64,000 nt of DNA from Hyperoodon ampullatus (Eukaryota; Chordata; Mammalia; Artiodactyla; Ziphiidae): positions 40,261,685 through 40,325,684 of the forward strand of contig OX457070.1 in the NCBI GenBank assembly GCA_949752795.1. Reading direction: 5' to 3'. Positions 54,975-64,000 of this stretch are shown piece by piece; position 1 is the first letter of the stretch; every line of letters begins with the position of its first letter. The position numbers were made by a program, and so were the translations under genes. The notes under the pieces are model-generated. The model was given only the letters and a program-made list of their open reading frames with translations. It made no database searches and had not been told where the DNA came from.

Positions 54975-55470
54975 GGCCAGGCTCCAATATGGTTCCCAAT
55001 GAGTGTTTATTGGGACTCCTGGCATTTATGCCTTTATGTGATCCCCTTCCACATTGAATAACATCAAATATCATGAAAATAATGGAGTGTGGCTTCTGGG
55101 ATTATGTCACAAAGGATAGTATAGCTTCCACCTTGCTTTCTTGGAAATCATTCGCTTTGGCAAATGCCAGTCATGCTGTGAAGACACTTAATCAACCCTA
55201 CTAAGAGGTCCACATGATGAGGAAGTAAGGCCTCTTGCCAACAGCTGGCGCCAGGCATGTGAGTCAGCCATCTTGAAAATGGATTCTCCAGTTGTAGTCA
55301 AACCTTCATATGACTGCAATCCCATTTGATACCTTGACTACAAACTCATGAGAGCAGGACCACACGGCTAAGCCACTTCTGACTTCCTGATCCTTCACAA
55401 TAACTGCATGAGACAATAAGTGTTTCTAGCCCACAGAAACCGTTAGATAATTTTTTATTGTTGCTTCAAG
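54975..55470 (+). repeat. Ancient LTR-like repeat remnant
   Basis: Recognisable blocks: TTATGCCTTTATGTGATCCC CTTCC, TGGCTTCTGGGATTATGTCA, GAGGTCCACATGATGAGG, CTGATCCTTCACAATAACTG and TTTCTAGCCCACAGAAACCG. These follow an old placental repeat whose 3' end reads 'gacccacagaaactgtgagataataaatg'. LTR/MaLR class is inferred from memory. Confidence 0.5.
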
Positions 55471-56082
55471 TCTCTAAGCTTCAGGGTAATTTGCTTGATA
55501 TAAGGAGGGGAGCTTCTGTTCTTAACTGCAGCTGTTTTACCCCTCAAGAATCTACATTTAAAAAAAATTTCTCCACTGTGAGAACAAATTTTCTCCCCAA
55601 AGCCTTTCTGCTTTATGTGTGAAAATGTTATTCCTCCTATTACCATGCTTTTGACCATTGCAAAGTATGTAATGTTAACTGACAGTAATTGGTACCCATG
55701 CCCCACACTTCTCTTAGTTACTAAGTTCTACTCTAACCTCTGTGAGGGGTGAGCAGATAATTGATACGGAGGAAATTTAATCTCAGCCTGCTGCAAAGGA
55801 AAAGCAGTACACACAGTATGTTACGGCAAAGTTGATTTTTTTTCCTGAGAATAAAAAAATTTCTTCTAGAGACCATTTTTGGTCTTATCCACTATGCCAT
55901 CAACACATGGATACCATATGTCTTATATTATCTTCACAACTTTCACTGTAATTAATGGATTGAGAGCTAAGAATCTGGGGTTCAAGTTTTAATTGTGCTA
56001 CTTTGTAGTCTGTGATTGAACAAAGTAATTTTTCTAGTCCTTAGTTTTCTTGTCTGTGAAATGAAACCATTAAAGTCCATTT
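55471..56082. other. Non-coding stretch, nothing recognised
   Basis: No supported gene or repeat. Confidence 0.45.
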
Positions 56083-56365
56083 GTTCATTCAGCCCAAATC
56101 TACATGTTTTGTTTATTTGTTTGTTTATTTGTTTATTTATTTATTTATGGCTGCACACTCTGTGGCTTGTGGGATCTTATTTCCCAGACCAGGGATGGAA
56201 CCCAGGTCCCCAGCAGTGGAAGCACGGAGTGCTAACCACTGGACCGCCAGGGAATTCCCAGTCTACATGTTTATTTTGCATCTTTTATATGCCAGGCCCT
56301 GCACCAAAGATGAATAAGACGGGCATGATTTCTGCCTTCTTGGACTTTACAACTTACATTTGACA
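56083..56365 (-). repeat. L2 LINE 3' end, antisense, split by a SINE
   Basis: TTTGTTCATTCAGCCCAAAT before the SINE, and TCTTTTATATGCCAGGCCCT GCACC and ATTTCTGCCTTCTTGGAC after it, together give the antisense L2 end 'attcattcaac...ctatgtgccaggcactgc'. The SINE at 56110-56261 interrupts it. Confidence 0.65.
56110..56261 (-). mobile_element. CHR-1-like SINE, minus strand, with (TTTG/TTTA)n tail
   Basis: The reverse complement has ATCCCTGGTCTGGGAA and a right end CCGCCAGGGAATTCCC, preceded by a T-rich TTTG/TTTA repeat, the expanded tail. The TSD TCTACATGTTT is at 56099-56109 and 56262-56272. It is nested in an older L2. Confidence 0.87.
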
Positions 56366-56430
56366 TCACATAATTTCATTTTTTGGGATAAGTTCAGGCT
56401 GGGAAAGGATCTACAAAAGGAGGCAATTCA

Positions 56431-56639
56431 GGGCTTCCCTGGTGGCGCAGTGGTTGAGAGTCCGCCTGCCGATGCAGGGGACACGGGTTCGTGCCCTGGT
56501 CTGGGAAGATCCCATATGCCGCAGAGCGGCTGGGCCCATGAGCCATGGCCGCTGGGCCTGTGCATCCAGAGCCTGTGCTCCGCAATGGGAGAGGCCACAA
56601 CAGTGAGAGGCCCGCAAACCCAAAAAAAAAAAAAAAAAA
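56431..56639 (+). mobile_element. CHR-type SINE with 16-bp TSD
   Basis: It starts GGGCTTCCCTGGTGGCGCAG and has the full CHR body and a pure A tail of about 21 bases. The TSD AAAAGGAGGCAATTCA lies at 56415-56430 and 56640-56655 and is perfect. The uninterrupted tail and perfect TSD make this one of the youngest-looking insertions in the window. Confidence 0.94.
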
Positions 56640-56859
56640 AAAAGGAGGCAATTCAATACATATTTTTAGCATCTATGATATTAATTATGAGGTGCTGATT
56701 CTCTAGAACCATAATCAAATGCCCCCAAATTAATAATGCTAGATCATATGTAACTCTTTATACTTTGCAAGGCACTTTCTAATTATCATATGTGAGCCTC
56801 TCAAAAGCGATTTGTGATGGCTAGGTTATTACCTGGACTATCCACCTATCCTCCTCTAA

Positions 56860-57060
56860 CTCTGCCTTTGATTATATTAGATTTCCCTGCTGGGATATTC
56901 TTAAATGCATTTCTCCAGAGCATTTATCCCTCCTGTAATTAAATAGTGAACCAGGGAATTTATTAAAGTCTGCTTCCCATTCTAGATTGAATCATAATCT
57001 AGCTCATTGCTCTATCCTAGTATCTAGAACAAAGAAGGTACTCAGTATTTATGTATTGTA
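56860..57060 (+). repeat. L2 LINE 3'-end fragment
   Basis: TCCTAGTATCTAGAACAAAG AAGGTACTCAGTATTTATG matches the sense L2 end 'cagcacctagaacagtgcctggcacatagtaggcactcaataaatatt'. The upstream part is diverged. Confidence 0.6.
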
Positions 57061-57069
57061 AATAAATTT

Positions 57070-57200
57070 ATTTTTAATTTTTTAATGTTTATAGATGAAG
57101 AACCTGAGTCAGAGAGGTTAAATGACTTACCTAAAGTCATACACTGAATTGCATAAGCATCAGATTTAGGCCTACACCTACAAGGAAGATTTCAATGCTA
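57070..57200 (-). repeat. MIR SINE, antisense
   Basis: AGATGAAGAACCTGAGTCAG AGAGGTTAAATGACTTACCT AAAGTCATACACTGAATTGC follows the antisense MIR core. Confidence 0.8.
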
Positions 57201-57257
57201 CTTGGGTTAGACAGGATGTTTATTTACATCATTGGTCCTATGCCTCCTACCTTGATT

Positions 57258-57485
57258 CTTTTTTGGTTTTTTAAGACTTTAATTTTTTTAGAGAAGTTTT
57301 AGGTTTGAAGCAAAATTGAGAGGAAAGTCCAGATATTTCCCATATACCACCTTCCCTAGACATGCATAGCCTCCTCAATCATCAATATCCCCTAACAAAG
57401 TGGTACATTTGTTACAACTGATGAACCTACATTGGCACATCATAATCGCCCGAAGACCATAGTGTACATTATGGTTCATTATTCT
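57258..57485 (-). repeat. Old L1 (L1M-type) 3' fragment
   Basis: TTAGAGAAGTTTTAGGTTTG AAGCAAAATTGAGAGGAAAG, TTTCCCATATACCACCTTCC, ATGCATAGCCTCCTCAATCA and GGTACATTTGTTACAACTGA TGAACCTACATTGGCACATC match a well known old L1 3' region. Much older than the L1 that begins 270 bp to the right. Confidence 0.75.
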
Positions 57486-57717
57486 TTGATTCTTTTTTGT
57501 TTTGGGTCTCAGCTGCAGCAGGGATAACAGCACACTCTGACAGAGGTGTTAAGGGGAAGACAAGAAATAACCAGGTACATAATCCCTGTTGTTCAGGGGT
57601 CTTGCTCATATGGCGGACTCTCTCAGTAAAAGAAATTTTGCTAGTGAGAAGAAAAAAAAAAATTGAACCCCAAATTTTAAATTTTCAAGTGGAAGCATTT
57701 TTAATATTAAATGTAAA

Positions 57718-58356
57718 TTAACTTAGCAGATAATTAATTCCTTTGCAAATTAACTGTTCATTAATTTTGTATCCTGCTACTTTACCAAATTCATTGATTA
57801 GCTCTAGTAGTTTTCTGGTAGCATCTTTAGGATTCTCTATGTATAGTTTTATGTCATCTGCAAACAGTGACAGCTTTACTTCTTCTTTTCCAATTTGGAT
57901 TCCTTTTATTTCCTTTTCTTCTCTGATTGCTGTGGCTAAAGCTTCCAAAACTATATTGAATAAGAGTGGTGAGAGTGGGCAACCTTGTCTTGTTCCTGAT
58001 CTTCGTGGAAATGGTTTCAGTTTTTCACCATTGAGGACGATGTTGGCTGTGGGTTTGTCATATATGGCCTTTATTATGTTGAGGAAAGTTCCCTCTATGC
58101 CTACTTTCTGCAGGGTTTTTATCATACATGGGTGTTGAATTCTGTCGAAAGCTTTCTCAGCATCTATTGAGATGATCATATGGTTTTTCTCCTTCAATTT
58201 GTTAATATGGTGTATCACGTTGATTGATTTGTGTATATTGAAGAATCCTTGTATTCCTGGAATAAACCCCACTTGATCATGGTGTATGATCCTTTTAGTG
58301 TGCTGGTGGATTCTGTTTGCTAGTATTTTGTTGAGGAATTTTGCATCAATGATCAT
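57718..58356 (-). pseudogene. L1 ORF2 reverse-transcriptase fragment, inverted segment
   Basis: The minus frame reads [34 protein letters not shown] and the catalytic [19 protein letters not shown]. About 200 codons of RT core are open, ending at the TSD junction, where the frame continues into flanking DNA as chance sequence. Start and end of the original ORF2 are absent, so no functional protein is expected. Confidence 0.88.
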
Positions 58357-60350
58357 CAGTGATAGTGGCCTTTAGTTTTCTTTCTTTGTGACATCCTTGT
58401 CTGGTTTTGGTATCAGGGTGATGGTGGCCTTGTAGAATGACTTTGGGACAAAAAGAATAAAATATCTAGGAATAAACCTACCTAAGGAGACAAAAGACCT
58501 GTATGCAGAAAATTATAAGACACTGATGAAAGAAATTAAAGATGATACAAATAGATGGAGAGATATACTATGTTCTTGGATTGGAAGAATCAACATTGTG
58601 AAAATGACTCTACTACCCAAAGCAATCTACAGATTCAGTGCAATCCCTATCAAACTACCACTGGCATTTTTCACAGAACTAGAGCAAAAAATCTCACAAT
58701 TTGTATGGAAACACAAAAGACCCCGAATAGCCAAAGCAATCTTGAGAATGAAAAACGGAGCTGGAGGAGTCAGGCTCCCTGACTTCAGACTATACTACAC
58801 AGCTATAGTAATCAAGACAGTATGGTACTGGCACAAAAACAGAAAGATAGATCAATGGAACAGGATAGAAAGCCCAGAGATAAACCCATGCACATATGGT
58901 CACCTTATCTTTGATAAAGGAGGCAGGAATGTACAGTGGATAAAGGACAGTCTCTTCAATAAGTGGTGCTGGGAAAACTGAGCAGGTACATGTAAAAGTA
59001 TGAGATTAGATCACTCCCTAACACCATACACAAAAATAAGCTCTAAATGGATTAAAGACCTAACTGTAAGGCCAGACACTATCAAACTCTTAGAGGAAAA
59101 CATAGGCAGAACACTCTATGACATAAATCACAGCAAGATCCTTTTTGACCCACCTCTATAGAAATGAAAATAAAGACAAAAACAAATGGGACCTAATGAA
59201 ACTGAAAAGCTTTTGCACAGCAAAGGAAACCATAAACAAGACCAAAAGACAACCCTCAGAATGGGAGAAAATATTTGCAAATGAAGCAACTGACAAAGGA
59301 TTAATCTCCAAAATGTATAAGCAGCTCATGCAGCTCAATAACAAGAAAACAAACAACCCAATCTAAAAATGGGCAGAAGGCCTAAATAGACATTTCTCCA
59401 CAGAAGATATACAGACTGCCAACAAACACATGAAAGAATACTCAACATCATTAATCATTAGAGAAATGCAAATCAAAACTGCAATGAGATATCATCTCAC
59501 ACCAGTCAGAATGGCCATCATCAAAAAATCTAGAAACAATAAATGCTGAAGAGGGTGTGGAAAAAAGGGAACACTCTTGCACTGCTGGTGGGAATGTGAA
59601 TTGGTACAGCCACTATGGAGAACAGTATGGAGGTTCCTTAAAAAACTACAAATAGAACTACCATATGACCCAGCAATCCCACTACTGGGCATATACCCTG
59701 AGAAAACCATAATTCAAAAAGAGTCACGTACCAAAATCTTCATTGCAGCTCTATTTACAATAGCCCGGGGATGGAAACAATCTAAGTGTCCATCATCGGA
59801 TGAATGGCTAAAGAAGATGTGGACATATATACAATGGAATATTACTCAGCCATAAAAAGAAACGAAATTGAGCTATTTGTAATGAGGTGGATGGACCTAG
59901 AGTCTGTCATACAGAGTGAAGTAAGTCAGAAAGAGAAAGACAAATACCATATGCTGACACATATATATAGAATCTAAGAAAAAAAAATGTCATGAAAAAT
60001 CTAGGGGTAAGACAGGAATAAAGACACAGACCTACTAGAGAATGGACTTGAGAATATGGGGAGGGGGAAGGGTAAGCTGTGACAAAGCGGGAGAGTGGCA
60101 TGGACATATATACACTATCAAACGTAAAATAGATAGCTAGTGAGAAGCAGCCACGTAGCACAGGGAGATCAGCTTGGTGCTTTGTGACCACCTAGAGGGG
60201 TGGGATAGGCAGGGTGGGAGGGAGGGAGACGTAAGAGGGAAGAGATATGGGAACATATGTATATGTATAACTGATTCACTTTGTTATAAAGCAGAAACTA
60301 ACACACCATTGTAAAGCAATTATACTTCAATAAAGATGTAAAAAAAAAGA
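57758..60350 (+). mobile_element. L1 LINE, 5'-truncated with an inverted 5' segment (twin-primed)
   Basis: The 11-bp TSD AAATTAACTGT lies at 57747-57757 and 60351-60361. Left part, 57758-58447: ORF2 RT sequence in minus orientation. Right part, about 58448-60350: the 3' end of L1 in plus orientation with 3' UTR and poly-A. Aligned to the full-length copy at 40.2 kb, the inverted part corresponds to about 42,203-42,893 and the plus part starts at about 42,120, so about 80 bp of L1 is missing at the inner breakpoint. This is the product expected from twin priming. Confidence 0.94.
58448..59990 (+). pseudogene. L1 ORF2 C-terminal part, broken
   Basis: Plus-strand continuation: [40 protein letters not shown], then [24 protein letters not shown]-to-TGA change ends this frame at 58981. 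Further blocks (59145-59366, [20 protein letters not shown]; 59577-59855, [20 protein letters not shown]) are in shifted frames. Here the Cys-rich HCWWEC motif, scrambled in the full-length copy, is preserved. Decayed, non-coding. Confidence 0.87.
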
Positions 60351-60361
60351 AAATTAACTGT

Positions 60362-61465
60362 ATTAAACTTAAATTTCTTTTAAAAATATTTATTAGAAAA
60401 TGTGAAACATGGGAGAAGTTTGCCTTTATGTCTTGTATCTCTTACTATTTTCCCTTCCTCAATTACAGAATCATAATGAGTGGATTTGTCCAAATGGAAA
60501 ATGTGTCTGTATAATAATAAAATTATATTTCTCTTTCTGCCTTCAAAAGCTGGCTTCTTTGTTTAGAAAATTGTAGTATATGCTCACTTGCATTTTGTGT
60601 TTTTGCTCAAGTGTCAATTTCCCTGTAAAGTCTAACTCTATTAAAATATATTTGCCTGTGGCCATGCTGCCTTTAAATTTTCCTTAATTTGCATGCACTT
60701 CATATCTCAATGCAAAGCCTAAAATGTCTGACACAAGGTCTGTACATAACAATACTTTTGATTGACAGGAAGGTTTATTATTCATTGATATGACACCACA
60801 TTTATGTATAACAATGACTTTTTGAGTGACAACTAAGCAATGATAGAATTCTGGACACCTTCTATAACCAATTTTTTTATAAGACAAACTAAAATATCCA
60901 GATAATTGGCTGAATTTTTCAGTTTTCACCAATTGCTTAGCATTGAGTATGGGAAGACACAATGAGCTAGTGTCTCATTCTTTGCCTTTTCCAGTGGTGA
61001 AAGATATTTTGTCCCAGTAGAACATCACATGGTTCCATTTCTTCTTTTTTTTTTTTTTTTAATGATTTTCTGTGTTAAAAGTTGGCAACTCTGATATTAA
61101 ATGAATTGATTTTTTTAAAGAGGCATGCTTACAACTGATCTGTGGAATATTTTCAAGAACCTGCTGGTAAGAAGAGAAAAATCTTTTGAGATTCTGCATT
61201 TTGGTCTTATGAGAACGCTCGTTCAGGAGGCATGGTCCACATCAGTACACACCAATGCTAATCAATTAACTGGTCTTTCTAGAACATCTAACATACAGTC
61301 AGCATTCAACACAAGAAGGACTTAGGGAGTGCCACCCGGCAATACATAATGAAGTGTTAAATAATGCAGTAGTCTGTAAGAATCCAGAAAAAGGCAAAGC
61401 CAGAGTGGGCTGGGAAATATGGTGGCCTGCACTGTAAGAGACTCTGTGCCACCTGAACTTTTATG
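60362..61465. other. AT-rich non-coding stretch
   Basis: A T run lies at about 61047-61062. No gene or named repeat. Confidence 0.45.
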
Positions 61466-61580
61466 CTAACCAGGTGGATGACCTCAGGCAAGTTGCTTAA
61501 CAGCTTCATGTCTCAGTTTCCTCATCTTTAATATGAGCTGGAGTGATCTCCCAGCTCTATTGTTCTACGACTATACAAGA
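61466..61580 (+). repeat. MIR SINE fragment
   Basis: ATGACCTCAGGCAAGTTGCT TAACAGCTTCATGTCTCAGT TTCCTCATCTTTAATATGAG matches the MIR core and 3' region. Confidence 0.82.
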
Positions 61581-64000
61581 AGTTTGCCTTTATGCACAAC
61601 CAAGCAATTTGTGTGCAGTAGTTATTTATAACGCACAACTTGTTTTCCTTTTGCCAAATAAAAGCTGCTTTAGAATAATTCTGCATTATTCTATTTGGAA
61701 ACATTAGGCTCCCATCTAACTGTGGTTATTGGCACTCATAGTTCATCTTCAATAGTAATTAACAAAGAAAGTGACTTTGGCCTTTTTTTCTCAAGAGAAA
61801 CTAAGTCCAGTATTATACTCCAAGAAAAGACGATGTAAAACAGATTCCATTTTATGTATCAAGGAAATGGATGGGATGAATAGATGAATATCTAAGGTAA
61901 AAGTCATGATGTTCAAGGCTATTTCTATAGGCTAGGGAGTAAAATATAAATAATTACCACACATTTTATTGTTTTTTCCCATGGGTTCTAATCAACATAG
62001 TTTGGGAGGTGCTGGGTTTCTTTTTTTGTTTATTGCATCTGCATCATGGAAAAAAAAAACATTTGATGACGCTGAAGTTAAAGATTCTATATATAAATAT
62101 ATATGTCCTTCAATAGCATGGGCTGAAATTTCCCCGATTCTGGAAGCTCATATTTAGGAGAGACAAAACGAACTTAGCACTTCAGAAATATCTGCTGCCA
62201 TTGTCTACTAACGTAAATTAAACAACTGCAAGCAAAATAATAACATTCTACAAACCTAAATTTCTACAACCGGCACCATGGGAGCCCTTGGGAGTGCAGT
62301 GGCAGAGCATCTGCGTCACTGCGGGCTGAGGGCCCCAGGCAGCAGAGGTGTGGGTGTGCGGCAGCCAGCAAGCACAGACCAGTTCAGACACCCATGAGAC
62401 CCCTTCCAGAAATACTTCACAGAGGAACCTTGCCAGGTGCTGGCTCCTGCATGACCAGGTTTGTGGTTTCGGTTTTTTTTTTTTTTTTTTGACAGTGTGG
62501 GGTAGAGGTGGGTATCAAATGTCCAAACAGCAAAATTTGAGTATACATTCTAAGAAAACCTAATTTACTTACACAGGCTGTTGAACTCTGGGACAGTAAA
62601 ATAACACTAATGAAGCTTAGAATATCTTCCTAGGCTGGAGGGACTCCAATTGGCAAAAGCGGTCCTTTCAAGATAGAAGGTCAGAAGAAGGCAGAAGAAA
62701 TCGGTTTGAAGGCACACATTACTGGGAAGGCACATTTTTGAACTGTGAAGGATGTCACTTTCATTGAAACTGTGGGGTCTTTTAAAAAGTATATTTGGAA
62801 ATATGATCTCATACTCATGTTAGACACACGGAGAGAAGCAAGTAGGAAGAAGGATGTGGCTCAAACAACTTGTGACTGGAAATCATCTTCAGTTTACGTA
62901 AGGGGAATCCACCCATAAACTCCACCGATGGGATGCTGCTGAAGGAAGTGGAAGTGAAGCTCACAGTAGTACGGGCCTTGGGAAATCCTAGGAGTATTCC
63001 CTCTCTGCACTTCCATGCAAACAGCCTTTCCTGATTGCCAGGCAACACAGTGGGCAACCTCCACACTGCCTTCCAATCAGGGACCGAAAGCTCTTCAGGA
63101 CCAGTGTTGTACATCATTCAGTCTTCTCCTTCAGCACCGTGTCTTTGTGCTTCAAAGAGGCTTAATACCTACTTACGGGACCAAAAGAAAAAGAAAATGG
63201 CACTATCCCACTCGCTTTCAAGTTGTTTTATCTCTCAATCCTAAACTTTTCACTGTAAAACAATCTCTGTAACATTTTTGTTCTTCCTAATTTTCATACG
63301 AAGTAAGACTATATATTATTCTTTTCCCAGTTTTCCTTCTCCCCTCATCCACCCTCATTAGTTTTAAATTAAGAACAGCCCTATAGGGAAATGCCTTCAT
63401 CTTGCCGTCTTTCATTGATCTGTTTGTATTCTTTCTCAACTTAATAACTCAGATCTTTGGTGTCTATGTATTCCAGTGAAATAACTTGGTTATTTCACAA
63501 ACACACAAACAAATACATAGCCACATGCGTGTACACATGCACACACTTGGAAATTAGTTCTTAACGAGGCAAATTAGAATCACATCAAATTTCAACTCAC
63601 GTATATGCTTATAAAATTTTTAAAATGGATATAAATCATTCTGAGTTCAAAATGGAGAAAATGGTCAAAATGATGGAAACATATAGCCCCCAGAGGCTGA
63701 AATATTGTGATAATAATTTTCATAATTCAAATGAATACATAATTGTTAGACATCAACAGGAAAGATTTACAATTGGCTCAACTAAACCAAAAAATCAGTA
63801 GCAATCAGTGTAGGAAAATGTACCCTCATATCTGAGGTAAATTAATTTTGTTACTGAAATGTCATTATGTTGTCACATTTCCACTCATCACTTATTCAAA
63901 GATATCCATTTTTCATTCCTAATGGTTCATTGCTAAGATGATTGAACTTTGCAGTTTTTATCTCAAGCTTATATTACTTAAAAATCTCTGTGTGCATTAT
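61581..64000. other. Non-coding stretch, nothing recognised
   Basis: A less AT-rich block at 62,270-62,465 is followed by a T run (about 62,472-62,490). A second block at 62,820-63,240 has overlapping open frames on both strands (62815-63117 minus, 63015-63272 plus) without recognisable domains. These blocks could be conserved non-coding DNA or old repeats; I cannot decide. Confidence 0.4.

Noticed and set aside
62815..63272. Overlapping open frames on both strands, considered as an exon
   Set aside because: No donor/acceptor pair or start context that I can defend, and different frames compete over the same bases.

Overview
This window is mammalian nuclear DNA, almost certainly from a cetacean (whale, dolphin or porpoise). 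The main evidence is a set of about 200 bp tRNA-derived SINEs of the CHR type. Their sense strand starts GGGCTTCCCTGGTGGCGCAG and carries a body with GCCATGGCCGCTGGGCC, and most are flanked by perfect or near-perfect target-site duplications (TSDs). CHR SINEs are typical of the cetacean/hippo lineage. The other repeats (L1, L2, MIR, MER5-like hAT elements, LTR remnants) fit any placental mammal. There is no prokaryotic signal, no operon and no CRISPR array.

Layout. Positions 1-35,500 are AT-rich non-coding DNA. They hold old L2 and MIR copies, including long L2 pieces with recognisable reverse-transcriptase sequence at 7.3-8.7 kb and 11.4-12.9 kb, plus DNA-transposon remnants, five CHR-type SINEs and a 5'-truncated L1 at 16.8-17.5 kb. 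At 35.57-36.6 kb lies a strong CpG island. It contains a likely first coding exon on the minus strand: ATG at 36258, splice donor after 36155. I do not recognise the gene. If the model is right, everything left of 36.15 kb lies downstream of that donor and at least its right part is intron 1; everything right of the island is upstream or intergenic.

Positions 36.6-64 kb are again gene-poor and rich in repeats. The largest object is a full-length minus-strand L1 (40,229-46,795) with a 14-bp TSD, a CpG-rich 5' UTR, and ORF1 and ORF2 that are still readable but disabled by nonsense and frameshift changes. A second L1 (57,758-60,350) has the inverted 5' segment expected from twin priming. LTR remnants lie at 38.5-39.4, 39.6-40.0, 53.0-53.4 and 55.0-55.5 kb, and further CHR SINEs at 37.0, 53.6, 56.1 and 56.4 kb.

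No multi-gene system was found. Apart from the one predicted exon, every long open reading frame is either inside a retrotransposon, antisense to one, in a SINE, or without support. The points most worth following are the CpG-island exon and its embedded AT-rich motif cluster, a near-perfect 21-bp-stem hairpin at 26,533-26,582, an unclassified element with weak inverted ends at 24,004-25,188, a degenerate tandem array at 19.41-19.75 kb, and the two informative L1 insertions. Repeat family names come from memory of consensus sequences, not from a database search.
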